A stretch of 64,000 bases of DNA from Solanum dulcamara (Eukaryota; Streptophyta; Magnoliopsida; Solanales; Solanaceae), in NCBI RefSeq assembly GCF_947179165.1, contig NC_077240.1:44653501-44717500 (forward strand), read 5' to 3'. Shown here one piece after another: positions 35,334 through 48,019 of this stretch (position 1 is the first letter of the stretch; the number at the start of each line of letters is the position of its first letter). Below the pieces are notes generated by a model that was not told where the DNA came from, searched no databases, and saw only the letters and a program-made list of their open reading frames with translations. The translations under genes were made by a program, and so were the position numbers.

Positions 35334-36815
35334 TGTAATACCCCGAATATTTTTTAAGCGAAGACCCGAGCAATTTTTCTTGCATGCATAGGCCTGAGCC
35401 CAATGAATTCTAAATGTATATATGTTTTAGGATCAATTAATAAGTATTTGAAGTATAATAGATCTGAATTAGGGTCATGAAGAACCTCTAGTACTAAGTC
35501 GAGTTCAAAGATCCCTTACCGATTGAGTTTTCGTATAAGATTATAGAAGGGTCTACTTCAAATGATCATAACTTTCAGAATAATATGTGTTAGATGGTTC
35601 ATAACCTATCAAATTAAAGGTCTTTGAGTTATCTTTCCAATGCCACCAAGTTTTCCTTATTTCGAGTTCATATTTAAAAGTTATGACCATTTTACCAAAC
35701 ATGCCTCAGTAGTTTGGGGCCTGAGACGGTGCGCCAACAGTGCTACCAACCCAGTTTTTCATATTTTTCTTAATAAAGGGCATTCCAAACTTTTTCCACC
35801 TTTCCCTAACTTACTCCAAGCCATTTTGGGACTAAAATATGTCCCTTATCAATAACCTAAGGGTAGTTTCTCTCATTTAACACTTAGAATATTGAGAGAA
35901 GAGAATTGGAGAGAAGAAAGAAAGCCAGGGTTCAAGGTTTTCAAGCCATTCCTTCAAAGTCTCGATCATTCCTTTGATTTCAAGATGTGTAAGGCTATTC
36001 ATAACATGAGTTAAGTTCATCCACGTGCCCATATCTTCATGAGTTTAGTTTTGAGGTTCCATGAATTGAGTTCTTGAGATATTTATGAATTCCATTATAT
36101 TTTTATATATATTTTAATATGCCTTGATGGGTTTTCTTGAATTAGGTATTGTTGAAAGTGTGGAATCATGTTTGCATTCCCATGAATCATAATTGAGATT
36201 TTTATTTGTATTTTATGCATTAATAGAGTTTTTAAGGAATGATTAGTGAATTTGTGGTACTAATCATGTTATGTCCTATTTGACTCTTAAAGAATGGTTA
36301 TTTTTCATCCTTGTGTTAGAAAGAGTTAAGTATAAGTCAAGTTTAGAAGTCTCTTGATCTTTAATTGAAGCATGAACATTTTGAGCATCAATGAGTTAAC
36401 TATTATTGCGTGACATTATCTATTTCGAGTTTGAGTTGAAGAGTTAAACTATGTTTTAAATGCATTCTTGAGTTGAGATCATTTGAGTCTTGAGCTAAGT
36501 TTTAAATGAGATTAGATGAGTTAATTGAGTATTTTATTCTTTATATAAGCATAATAAAGTATTTTAGGAGTAGTATTCAGCACCGATTTATGTAAGAGTA
36601 GAGACAAATCAAACCCCATAAACTACGTACCCAGCGTAGGATAGAGGTCATGTCTCTCAAGTCCTAAAACGATGGATTTTGGTTGATTTTGGATCCACTG
36701 AGTTGAGTGTCCTTTGCCCTGGCAAGGTATTGGATAGTTGTGGCAACAATAGTTCTTAAGCGTTGTATCATCACTAGCTTATAAGTAATGGTTGTTGGTT
36801 AGAGAAACTCCCAAA
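35334..36815 (+). mobile_element. Chromovirus-type LTR fragment, right-truncated
   Basis: Starts TGTAATACCCCGAA. Its leader (attggagagaagaaagaaagcc, 35905) and gtcctttgccctggcaaggtattgg (36710) recur inverted in the M1 5' LTR (about 56130 and 55340), so the two belong to one family. It stops near 36815, where inverted gypsy pol sequence begins. The ORF at 35640 is chance. Confidence 0.65.
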
Positions 36816-38595
36816 CAGTGAACTATTATATCGCCTTGCCCAGATGGTAGAGAATGGAGAGGTCATAGTCCTTTAGAGCTCAATCTAGTGGCGCTGCGTC
36901 GAATTAAGATCCCTCTGGCTCATAATATATTGAAGGCTCTTATGATCAGTGTAAATCTCACATCGAACTCCATACAGGTAGTGCCTTCAAATCTTAAGCG
37001 CAAAAACTACCACCGCCAACTCTAAGTCATGAGTGGGGTAGTTGCGCAACTTAAGATGCCTCGATGCATAATCGATAATCCAACCTTATTGCATCAATAC
37101 TCAATGCAAACCAACATTAGATGCTTCATAATAAATGGTGAATCCCTTTTCCTCAACTGGAAGAGTCAATATAGGGGTGGTGGTAAGCAATTCCCTGAGC
37201 CTCAGAAAGCTCTCTCACATTCCTTCGACCACACGAAGGGAATATCCTGGAGAGTCAACTGAGTTAGAGGTGCCGCTATAGTAGAGAACCCCTCAATAAA
37301 GCGCCTGTAGTACCCTGCCAATCCGACGAAGCTACGAATCTCCATCACATAGGTGGGCCTGGCCCAGTCCCGAACAACCTCAATCTTTGCTGGATCTAAC
37401 ATACTTCTATCCTTGGACACCTTGTGCCCCAAGAATTCTACAAACTCAAGCTAAAACTTGCACTTTGAGAACTTGGCATAAAGCCGCTGATCTCTGAAAG
37501 TCTGGAGCACTACTCTCAAATGCTGCTCATGCTCATCCTTGCTCTGCGAGTATACCAGAATGTCATCGATGAAGACTATGACAAATGAGTCTAGGTACGA
37601 CCTAAACACCCAATTCATCAAGTCCATAAATACGGCAGGGGAATTACTCAACCCAAAAGACATCACCAGGAACTCATAGTGGCTATAACGAATTCTAAAT
37701 GATGTCTTAGGGACGTCTGCTGCCCAGGAACTCATAGTGGCTATAACGAATTCTAAATGATGTCTTAGGGACGTCTGCTGCCCTAATCCTCAATTGGTGG
37801 TAGCCGCATCTCAAATCAATCTTAGAAAATACCACGACACCTTAAAGCTGATCAAATAGATCATCAATCATAGGCATGGGGTAAAGGTTCTTTACCGTCC
37901 CTTTGTGCCTCTAATCAACACACATCTGCATAGTACTGTCCTTCTTCCTAACGAACAGGACTGGAGCACTCCAAGGTGATATACTAGGCCAAATGAATCC
38001 CTAATCCAAGAGATCCTGAAGCTGAACACTAAGCTCCTTGAGCTCTGCAGGGGCCATACAATATAGTAGGATGGAAATAGGGCAAGTACCCAGCTCTACA
38101 TCAATAGCGAAGTCAATATCGCGGTCGGGAGGATGGCCAAGAAGATCGGCAGGAAACACATTTGCAAACTCTCAAACTATAAGTACTGAATTAAACATAG
38201 GGCCCTCCCTACTCATATCTCTAACACAAGCCAAGTATGCCAAGCACCCGCTAGCCACTAACCTCCAAACCCGAATAAAAGAAATCACCCCAAACAGTGT
38301 GCGACTACAAGAGCCTTACCACACCACTGGTGGGATACCAGGCATGGCTAAGGTAACGCTCTTGGCATAATAATCTAAGACCACGCAGTGAGGGGATAAC
38401 CAATCCATGCCCAGAATTAGATCAAAATCCACCATATCAAGCAAAATGAGATCAAACTTAGTGTATCACCCCTTAGTAGTCACCACGCAGGATCTAAAGA
38501 CCTGATCCACTACTAAGGAATTACCTACCGGGGTTGGAACACGTAATGAATCAACTAAGGGGTCCGGACTCATACTCAATCGAGGGGCACAATAT
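36816..38595 (-). mobile_element. Inverted gypsy fragment M0: protease-RT-RNase H
   Basis: Read leftward from 38595: protease C-terminus (DFDLILGMDWLS near 38400), linker, RT with LFVRKKD, FSKIDL, GYHQL, an intact FIDDILVYS box (about 37565) and [22 protein letters not shown], then an RNase H remnant with LSILYHL at about 36850. A 58-bp tandem duplication (37666-37781) shifts the RT frame, and several stops are present. Gag, integrase and both LTRs are absent. The right edge abuts plus-strand element G2 and the left edge an LTR, so it is a rearranged piece rather than an element with its own termini. Confidence 0.85.
37666..37781. repeat. 58-bp perfect tandem duplication in the M0 RT gene
   Basis: The unit ccaggaactcatagtggcta...tctgctgc occurs at 37666-37723 and 37724-37781. 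58 is not a multiple of three, so the second copy throws the RT out of frame. Confidence 0.95.
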
Positions 38596-39919
38596 ATAAA
38601 TATATAAGAATATCTGTATGGATGTTGATGGCCTAAGCAGTTTGATCTTGATGGAGCCTCATAATTCTACATATTCCATTCATCCAGGTTCGACAAAAAT
38701 GTACCGAGACTTAAAAGAGTTCTATTGATGGGGTGGCATGAAGAAGGATATAACAAAGTTCGTTTCTAGATGTCTAAATTACCAACAGTTGAAGGCCGAA
38801 CATCAAAGGTCGGGTGGCCTATCCCAAGACATTGAAATCCCTACTTGGAAGTGGAAAGATGTGAATATGGATTTTGTAGTGGGTTTGCCTCATACCCGAA
38901 AATATCATGATTCGATTTAGGTAATTATTGATAGAATGACTAAGTTGACTCACTTTCTACCGATTAAGACTTTCTATAGTGTAGAAGACTATGCCAAGTT
39001 ATATATATATGAGTTGGCGAGGTTGCATGGTGTGCCATTATCTATTATTTCGGATCGTGGTACCTAATTCACTTCTCACTTTTGGATATCATTTCAAAAA
39101 GGCCTCGGTACTAAGGTAAAATTGAGCACCGCATTCCACCCTCAAATGGATGGGCAAACTAAAAGGACTATTCAAACACTAGAGGATATATTTAAGGGCA
39201 TGTGTGTTGGAGTTTAAGGAAATTGGGATGATTATCTACCGCTCATCGAGTTTGCCTATAATAATAGTTACCACTCAAGTATTGAGATGGCGCCGTTTGA
39301 GGCTTTATATGGGAAAAGATGTAAATCACCTGTTGGTTGGTTCGAAGTAGGTGAGATGACCTTGTTGGGCCCCGATTTGGTACTTAATGCTTTAGAGAAG
39401 GTGAAGATCATTAGAGAAAAGTTGAAGATGGCTCAAAGTCATCAAAAGTCCTATTTCGATATTAAAAGAATGGATCTTGAGTTTAATGTGGATGATTAGG
39501 TGTATCTGAAGGTTTCACCCATAAATGGTGTGGTTCGGTTTGGTAAGAAAGGGAAATTGAGCCCTGGGTATGTAGGGCCTTATAGAATCGTGAGATGTGT
39601 TGGCAAGGTTGCATATGAGTTGGAATTACCATTGGAAATGGCCATGGTTCATCCGGTGTTCCATGTGTCTATGTTGAAAAAATATGTGAGTGATCCTAAT
39701 TCCACTGTACCTATGGGAGTAGTGAACATTGAAGAAAACTTGATCTATGAAGAAGTTTCTGTTGAAATTTTGGACCGAAAAGTTAAGAGATTGAGGAACA
39801 AAAAAGTTGCATCTGTTAAAGTCCTTTGGAGGAATCAACAAATAGAAAGTGCAACATGGAAAGCGGAAGCAGATATGAGTAAGCGATACCCTCATCTTTT
39901 TCTCTCTACCCAAAACTAA
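38596..39919 (+). mobile_element. Gypsy chromovirus G2: integrase and chromodomain
   Basis: Starts inside integrase. Pieces in order: YSIHPGSTKMYRDLKE (HHCC zinc region, CLNYQQLKAEHQ with the second Cys changed to Tyr), DVNMDFVVGLPHTRKYHDSI (first catalytic Asp), IISDRGT (second Asp, followed by a stop in place of Gln), FAYNNSYHSSIEMAPFEALYG, WVYLKV-type linker with W to stop, GPYRIVRCVGKVAYELELP, HPVFHVSMLKKYV, and the chromodomain tail VKVLWRNQQIESATWKAEA to PHLF, ending at a stop at 39919. The last 139 codons are open. Gag, protease and RT are missing on the left, where inverted M0 abuts. The chromodomain places it in the Del/Tekay-like clade, which targets heterochromatin. Confidence 0.9.
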
Positions 39920-40108
39920 GGTATTAAGTTGTCCTTGCTCAAATACTTGAAATCCTTGCATTTCAACTTTTCTTGTCATATGCTTGCAAAATTATGAAAT
40001 ATATTTCGAACGATGTTTTAAATTATACTATTGCATTAATGATGGATTGTTGGTTTATACTCTACTCTACTCAATATAAGTCTTTCCTCATTCGATGATG
40101 AATGTTCC

Positions 40109-40122
40109 CAAGGGGGAGATAA
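40109..40122 (+). other. Polypurine tract of element G2
   Basis: caagggggagataa immediately before LTR start TGTAACACCC; the cleanest polypurine tract in the window. Confidence 0.85.
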
Positions 40123-42360
40123 TGTAACACCCCCTAAAAATATTACATATGATATTCCAATTCTTGATGAAAATGATATAACTTCTGTATTTTGGGCATA
40201 AAGTTTTATAGGATGGTCCAAATTAGGTTTTTCAAATTTTTGAATAACCCCAACATCATTACCTATAATTTTTGTGATACTATATTTTATGTTTCGGAGG
40301 TTAAATAGGTTAAATAAATTAATTATTGTAAGATAGGGTGTCGTAATGAAATGGAGTATTTGTAGAAGAAATATCATATCTCACTGTAGGATGATCCAAA
40401 TTGGTTAATTTTTGAACGACATGAAAGTCGACTTCTAAAGCAACAATTCATGTGAGACACCAAATCCTAATGAGAAATTTATCTTGTTCAAATGTAGCTC
40501 CGAAGAAGGGTATTCTGTTAAATGAAAGTTCATCTCACCAACCATGGAAAGATCTAGATACATTTGACATCACTCATGACATCAATAGTCCTCCATTTGA
40601 CATCACCCATGACATTACAATCTTCCATTAAATATTCAATTTTTTTTATATTTATTTTAATTATTGTTTGGTTCCTCTTTTAACACCTATAAATACCCAC
40701 CTTAATTCCTTTTTTTTTCATCAAGCTTTCTCAAGCAACTCTTCTCTCTATACATTTTCTTTCTCACTCTCAAAATATAGTTTTAGTTATTAGTAGTGTA
40801 GAAATACTATTTCGGTGATTGATATACTCCAAATAGTACACACAATGCTCTGACAAGGAGAAAAGGCTAGGATTCAAGTGTATTCATTAAGTCCTTCGAT
40901 TCTAAGTAACACTTCGGATTTCAGGTATGTAAGACTTCAATGAGGGTATTCCTTCCACTCTCATGCATAAATTATTTTGATTATATGATAAATTATATTT
41001 ATTTTCTTTAAGTTTTACTCTAAATTATGTGGGTGTTTATCAATGGGTTCTTTCACCCATGTAGTGCAAAAACTCTTTCAATTAAGCCTCTTGATTTCAA
41101 GTAATATTTTCTTATGGATAATTCTTATTTTTACTTAATAGCATGAATCATGGTTAAACTAATGATTATTAGTCTATTTTGATGCAACATAATTTTATAT
41201 GTATGAATTGATGGTTTGCAAGTAATTTCTCTATTTATCTCTTGAAAGGTTCTTGAAATTCATGGTGGGTTGTTTAAAACATAATTTTTAATTAATGGAT
41301 TTCAAAGTATTTATGTATATTTATTTACATACATGTTTGCAAGTTGAAGTGATTTGAACCCACCTAGTTTTACTATGTTTTCAATAAAGTTTGACTTGAA
41401 AGCTTTGACTCAAAATGAATGTTTATGAAAGTAATATCTATGATCAAAAGAGAGTCTTATGAAATGAAAGAATGATGAAATGATATGAATGATGGATTCT
41501 TTATGCAATAAGGACAATTCTTGCATATTTGAATTACCAAATGTTTTAATGAGCTATTCTACCGAATATGAAGTTTGAATTCTCAAGCTATATGTTATGA
41601 CTATTTTGAAGTATTAAACTATTCTGTGGGGTTGACTTAGCACCGAATGGGTCATTGAGGTAGGATTCAGTAAGGGAATCCTAGTAGCAACCCCTTGTCT
41701 CATTAACTATGTGCCAACATAGGAGCCCTTGTAGGCTTAGGATAATGGATCTATGAAGGCCGTTAAAGTTAAAGTTAAAGAAATGAATGAAGTTGACGGA
41801 GTTCTACCTGGCAAGTAGTCTCCTCGGCCAACGTAGGAGGGTATGTTGGATTCCATATAATAGCTCACATGGTCTTAAATGTCGGTTATAGTCATTTTTC
41901 CATAAAATGAATGTTTTAAAGGATATCTATATGATTTATTATGCATGCATTACATTATGTTCCATAATACATAAATGTTTTAATGTTTCCTCAATGTTCA
42001 TGAATCCTTACATACTTAACATATTCAAAGTACTAACGCATACTCTGTTGCCTACATTATATCACCATATAGGGACCGGTGCTCCTCCTCGTTCTCCTTC
42101 ACATGGCTAGTTGAGATTTTGTTTGAAGACTACTTTTGGTGAGTTCCTATTTTCCGGGAACAATACGCTTTTATATTTCTAGCTTATGATATATTGAGAT
42201 CTTTTACTATGGCATTTCTTTTATTATGATTGAAGGTGAACTAGGGACTTGTCTTAGCCCTGTTAAATCTAAAAGTTAGAGGTATTGTTGGACATATATA
42301 GGTTGAAGATTTACTATTATGATTTCCGCTTGTTCATTTATCGCCATTTCCTATGAAAGG
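40123..42360 (+). mobile_element. 3' LTR of G2, right end lost
   Basis: Starts TGTAACACCCCC. It shares landmarks with the G1 LTR: the gggt...ctttcaccca stem near 41050, the gtctcctcggccaacgtagg block and cttgtcttagccc at 42249. By comparison with G1 the true end would fall near 42480, but homology fades about 42310-42360, where LTR D takes over. TATA-like and leader features (ttctctctatacattttctttc, 40742) fit an LTR promoter. No gene is present. Confidence 0.7.
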
Positions 42361-42814
42361 CTAAAAATCAGAATGAGATTATTATAGTTCTATCAGCTCC
42401 AGAATGGCCAAATTAGGCTAGTAGCATGGTCGACAAGAATACCGATCGATACGAGTTTAAGACTATTTAGCGCTTTTGCCTTTGACGTTTGGCCTATACT
42501 TGATGTTGGTCAATATATTTGGAAAACGCACTCGGATAAAAAATCTTCCAACGCATTTAGTTCTGTAATGTAAAGTTTTGTCTATAATGACTCTTCCTTC
42601 TCTTCCCGAGGCTTCCAGTCTAATCCTGAGGCCCATTGTGGAATTGGATCAAAATGGCCCTTGGGTGTGGGTCCTACTTTTAGTATTAACAAACTCATAT
42701 CTCATTTGCGTGCACGCGATTCCAAATGAATTTTGAGCACCCCATCAGAATATTTGAACTAGGTGAAAACTCAGCTTTTAGCTGATATCTGGTGCAACAT
42801 AAATTGCTCTCCCT

Positions 42815-43069
42815 GATCGCGGGCCCCTGGCCGCATTCGCGGAGGTCCATGAAATTGATCTCTGCGTTCGCGAAGCCTTATCCGCATTTGCGGAGGTCCA
42901 TAGATCTGTTCTCCGCGATCGCGGAGCCATGACCATGTTCGCAGAGGTGTAAATATTTGGCCTCCATGATCGTGGGCTTCTAGCCGCATTTGCGAAGGAC
43001 AAGTTTCTTGACCTTCGCGTCTGCAGACCATTGTATCCACGTTCGTGAAGGCCAATGTCCTGGTCTTTT
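42815..43069. repeat. Five-unit 51-bp GC-rich array with palindromic cores
   Basis: Units start at 42815, 42866, 42917, 42968 and 43019, an exact 51-bp step. Each starts gatcgcggg or gttcgcgaag and contains gccgcattcgcggagg; unit 3 begins in ctccgcgatcgcggag, an almost perfect palindrome. Because 51 is a multiple of three, long repetitive ORFs appear on the minus strand (42771-43055) but they are artefacts. Confidence 0.95.
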
Positions 43070-44339
43070 AATAAAGACCAAGGATGATTTTCAGCTCATT
43101 CTTCAAACTTCAAGGATCGATTTTCCTCCATTTTAAGCTTAAATTAGGTAATTCAAATATCCAAATTCAAGAGATTTTTGTGGGCAATCTAGTGGTAAGC
43201 TCAAAAAAAATGAGGGGAAGCTTCGTGTGAGGTAAGAATTTGTAATTAGCCATTGGTTTAGTTATTTTCGAAGTGTTGATTTGTTGAACTTTGGATAATT
43301 GTAACTTGGTCAATTTAACCTCATTTTTAATGATTTTTGAGGCTAGGTTGTGATTTTGTTGTAAGGATCATTGTGGTATTTTTGGTTTAGGTCGTGGGGG
43401 GTGTCGTTTGTGAGAAATAGCCATGTAAAGAAGTTGCCATTTTCATATTTTAGTTCAAATTTCTTGAATTTTTATTGCATACTCATTTTGCATAATTTTC
43501 CAACCCTGGATTGGTTATCACACTGATTTGTGAGCTCGGGGAGATTTTAGAACCTATTTTTAGGGTTAATTCTGAAATTTAATATGCGGGTCCCATATTT
43601 CCCATTTTAGATCCCAAAATTGGTCCATCTTTGAATTAGATAATTTTAGTGTCATAACAACAGTATTAATGTTGTGATTCTATTGTTGATAGCGTGGCAA
43701 CATTCAGAGGCTGCTAGGAAGGGAAAAGCTCTAATTTCGTGAGTTGGAGCATACGTGGTCGGATTTCAAGAAGGCTACAATTTTTTCCTCGTACGATTGA
43801 GCATGTTTAGGCAATTGTACATTGATTTGTATGAGTTTGGTGGGGTTGGGTGTCGACCATGTTAAATTCCTAGAATCCATGTCCTAGGCCTTATCATGGG
43901 TAATTATTGGACTATGTAAGCATGACTCTTGTGGTTGTTAGTTGTTCGTACCTGTAATGAATGTTGTGCCTGTGGTTATATGTTAAGAAAAATGTTAGTC
44001 CTTAGTCTAGGCTTAGAGTAGTGATTTTCTTAGACTTGCGAGTTGGGTGCCGTTGGGCCTTAGACCTCACCGACGCCATTTTTTACGGTTAGCTCCATGT
44101 AGACATATATAGTATCCTTGAGTCTGATAGTCTGAGTCTTAGCTAGGCAGTAACTCAACTTGTGACCTTACCTCCATAATGCCCTATTTTCTTATCGGTC
44201 CTATTTTTAATTTTTGGACGTTTTCTCAGCGATTCAGGTAATATTTAGTTTGGGCTAGAGCGGTTTATTGATGACACTCGGCTTGGAGGTTACTCCCCGT
44301 AATGCACAGTTGGTCGCTGATTCTAATTCGGTCCAATCC

Positions 44340-44560
44340 CCTAGCTACAGATACCTGGTTAACGTCCGTAGTCCAGCTTACCAGTGTCCACGCTTCCTAG
44401 CTATAGATACCTGATTAAAATCCATGATCTACCTTACCCGTGCTCGACCCTTGGCTATAGTTACCCGGTTAAAGTCCGTGGTCTAGCCTACTCTTGTCGA
44501 CTTATTAGCTATAGTTACCCTATTTCATATCGTGGTCCAGCTTGTACGTGGTTAAATTTT
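44340..44560. repeat. Four-unit array of about 55 bp within LTR D
   Basis: Units beginning ctagctacagatacctggtt, ctagctatagatacctgatt, tggctatagttacccggtt and tagctatagttaccctatt lie at about 44341, 44397, 44452 and 44506, each followed by tccgtggtctagc-like text. Confidence 0.85.
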
Positions 44561-45388
44561 TGATTCCCTGATGAATCTTCGGTTAAGTCTTCATTTACTC
44601 TCAGTTGTGCATTGATGTGTTAGAGTTTGGAAATGGTTCGGTTCAAGTCCGAGAAATGGTGATATTATTTGAATCCTTTTGGTTTCCTTCATTCTCTTTC
44701 AGCTATTCTTGCATCTATTGGGCTTATGGAAGTCCGTGTAGGTGGTTACTCTTTATTTGTGCACATGCATACTCGTTGGGTTTATGGGAGCTCCACAGAG
44801 TTAGTTAGATTCTTTCTCTTTTTTTGCCAGTACGCTTGTATACATACCCATATTTACTTCTTGTCCTGTCTCCGATAGTGATCTTTTACTCGCATTTCAG
44901 TTTACTTTTATTTATCTTTCTCAATTGGCCTATGATGCCTATTGGGTATCTATTTTTTTAGTAATCATACTACACTCTGCATTTGTTTTTGTGATGCAGG
45001 TCCGAGTACTAGTTCTTGGTGTTGATTCGAGCCAGCTGTGGTCGTGATTGGAGGCGAGGGTGAGCATACTACGTTCTGGATTTATCTGTCTCCTTCTGTA
45101 CATATATTTTGCCTGTCTTTTACTTTTTGAGATAGCTCTATTTTCGTGGTCCACTTTTGGGACTTGTACTTTTTTATTAATAGGTTCTGGGAGGGATTCT
45201 TTTGTTGTATATATTTAGTTGCTTCCGCCCATTCATTGTATGCTCCTATTGTTGCTTTATTGGTTTAGATTGATTAGTTGGTCTTCTATCCTGACGTTCC
45301 ATTACTTAAAGTTTTGGGACATGGGTTGGCTTGCCTACTGGTGGGTCATAGTAGGCGCCATCATGACTTGAGAAATCGGGTCGTGACA

Positions 45389-45747
45389 CATAGGCACATA
45401 GAAGCAAAGTTTGGTTGAAAATCTTACCTGAACTAATCAATTTTCCTTTTTTTATTTCTTGTTTGCAGGTTTTCTTTATGCAATTCGGCGTGGAGGTGAC
45501 AGTTATTATACACATGTTAAAATAATACTAAATTCTATTGACTTATTTTTAATATGTATGGCCAAGTGGTATAGGATTTTAATAAATTATCAATTTAGTC
45601 CACCAATTTAAATTAATTTTCCAAAATTACCCATAAACAAATTAACCATAGTTATTGAATAGTCCAAAATTTCCAATTTAAATTTACGGAAAAGGTCTTT
45701 TATGAAGAAAAAGAGGACTACTCAAAATGATCAAATGGGTCATTACA
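45389..45747 (-). mobile_element. Family-A LTR 5' part, inverted and truncated
   Basis: The reverse complement begins TGTAATGACCC at 45747 and follows 27739-28070 closely (ttttgagtag, cataaaagacc, aatttaaattggaaattttgg). The copy is cut at 45389 by LTR D. Confidence 0.8.
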
Positions 45748-45773
45748 ACATGTCATTTATTTTATAAAAAATA

Positions 45774-45943
45774 TTGTTACATATGATATATCTCATAAAG
45801 GTACTTTATCATATCCCTCTATTGTGTATGAAGTTTATGATTTTTGTTGGTGTAAATGTTGTTACATATGATATATCTCATAAAGGTACTTTATCATATC
45901 CCTCTATTTTGTATGAAGTTTATGATTTTTGTTGGTGTAAAAT
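45774..45943. repeat. 85-bp tandem duplication
   Basis: Two copies of ttgttacatatgatatatct...ttgttggtgtaa at 45774-45858 and 45859-45943 with one or two differences (attgtg/attttg). Confidence 0.95.
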
Positions 45944-46225
45944 CAATCACCTGAATTTAAGGTGATAAGAAATTCTATTGATTCATGTATAATGTTTTTC
46001 ACAATATAACTATTTTTATGTTATTTACATTTTAAATCATTTTCTTATATGATAGGCACGATATGAATTATTGTTGAAATGTTATATGTTTCATGAACGT
46101 GTTTATATGTTATATATATTTCATAAAATAAGTCATCACATTTTATATGACTCACGAACTCCTTGCTTATGCATTACGTGCTTCATATAATACTAGATCA
46201 CATGTTAGATGCACACACGTTAGAT

Positions 46226-46227
<2 letters not shown>

Positions 46228-46296
<69 letters not shown>
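46228..46296. repeat. (TC)n-(AT)n compound microsatellite
   Basis: About 15 TC units (46228-46258) run directly into about 19 AT units (46259-46296). A likely polymorphic marker locus. Confidence 0.98.
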
Positions 46297-46299
<3 letters not shown>

Positions 46300-48019
46300 C
46301 ATGTGCCACATGCCTCATAGATCATTTATTTGAGTATTATACATTTTCCACGGTCTATATAATTAACATGTATAAGTTTAACTAATCAGATGATATATGA
46401 TTAGTGGTCTATAAGACATAAATATGTTCATTTCAAAACAATAATCTATATCTAAACATTTCACCTATTGCATAAAGCCTAGTAGTTACATGTCAGGTGT
46501 TCCTTCAAGATTAACTACGTAAATGCTTTGCATAGATCCTATGATTCTAGAATTTTTTCCCAGGATCAATTTCTTATATTTCATGTGTTTCACATAAAAA
46601 TGTGTTTATATGATATTTTTTAAAAAATATTAGTACATATTCTATGTGGTTCAAGTATGATTTTCCATATGTTAATAGTCTCACAAAATATTCAATTATA
46701 TGTCATATGCCTACATATTAAAAATTAATTTCTCTCATGCTAAAAGTATCACGCTAGGTGAGTCTTGAAAAAAATATTATGTGCTTCATAATGAATGTAT
46801 TTATGTGCTACATGTTATACACTTTAAAGGAAATATCACACCTGATGCATGACTAATAGATTGCTTAGCTAAGCGTTACCTACTTCACAAAATACATGAC
46901 TATAATGTACTATGACCACATGTCAAAGGCTATTTTTTTGCATGTTACACACATTACAATATTATATGATAAAGATCCCGTAGATTATACATTTAAATTG
47001 TATATGCATTTCAAAAGTCATAAAATTAGAATGTTGCTCGTACAAATATATGACTGATGGTTTGTAAGATATAAGTATATGTGTATAAATAAATGCTCAT
47101 ACATTGGCTGCCTTTGTGATTTAGGGGTTACATGTTGTGGTCCCTTGAAAATTATTTATGTATATGCTATGTGTGTCCAAAGTTATCAAATTCATGAGAT
47201 ACATATCGTTCATATGTTGTACGTACCGAAAGACCTTTTGTGCATATGTTAATTTTTTTTATTGATTGATTGTCCACATACGGTATGCCACCTGACCTAC
47301 ATATTTGAAGGACATTGAGTACATGTGTATATATGTAGATAGCACTTGGTAATGGGCCAATGTTTAAATGAAAAGGGATTTTTTTTATGTATCTATTTAA
47401 ATCTCATCTTATATATCATAGCTCGAGTTTTTACATGACATGCATTCTTATAACTATAAAGCTAGAGTAACTAAGAAATTTTTGTAGTCCTCCCTCTACT
47501 CACCAATATGTACGATGAATTTTCTATCGTAAAAAAATGCTTATGATTTATGGGTGTATTTGTCAGTTATGTATGTAACTTCACAGTAAAATATGGTCAA
47601 ATGTTGGTACTCATAATAAGGCAATAATACATTAAGGGATGGAGTCTAGACCATCATACTAACATCTCTTTATTGACCTCATATGTTTGTACTTTGTATG
47701 ATTATGTTCTTTTTCATGCTTAGTACCTAAATTCTAAATGATATATTTATTCATACATTATGTGATACGTGCCTACTTGAAATGGATTAGTAAGAAAGAT
47801 TTCCCTTGTTAAGAAATATTTTGCATTATGTAATAATTTGATTATGTTTATCTCAGACGTTGTTTTATTGATACGATGTATATCACCCTATGAACTTTGG
47901 GTTTGGATAGTCCCATTTATATAGATAAAATTCTGCTGAAATTTTAAAAAGTATTCATAGCTTTACACTTGCGTACATTTATTTTCATTCGAGAATGAAA
48001 ATTCCTAAGGGGGAAAGGA

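Larger units (their letters stand above)
42361..45388 (+). mobile_element. Large LTR (family D, about 3 kb), right end intact
   Basis: Ends ...taggcgccatcatgacttgag then aaatcgggtcgtgaca at 45388, the right-terminus form seen next to a PBS at 32880, so it points right. No PBS follows, so this is a 3' or solo LTR. The left edge is approximate (42360-42430). Inside are two tandem arrays (42815-43069 and 44340-44560). ORFs at 42771-43055, 44605-44878, 44939 and 45306 have no family signature and lie in repeats. Confidence 0.65.
45748..48019 (+). mobile_element. AT-rich noncoding region ending in a chromovirus polypurine tract
   Basis: About 2.3 kb with no ORF and no recognisable gag or pol. It holds an 85-bp duplication and a microsatellite. 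The last 45 bp (ttcattcgagaatgaaaat, then cctaagggggaaagga) match the lead-in and polypurine tract of G1, G2 and M2, so at least the right edge is the 3' end of a plus-strand chromovirus internal region. The expected plus-strand LTR does not follow; instead the inverted end of M1 does. Confidence 0.45.

Noticed and set aside
42771..43055. 94-aa and 74-aa repetitive ORFs on the minus strand
   Set aside because: They are produced by the 51-bp array, whose unit is a multiple of three; they have no start context or homology.
45748..48019. A complete plus-strand element
   Set aside because: Only its polypurine end is recognisable; there is no coding region, PBS or matching LTR.
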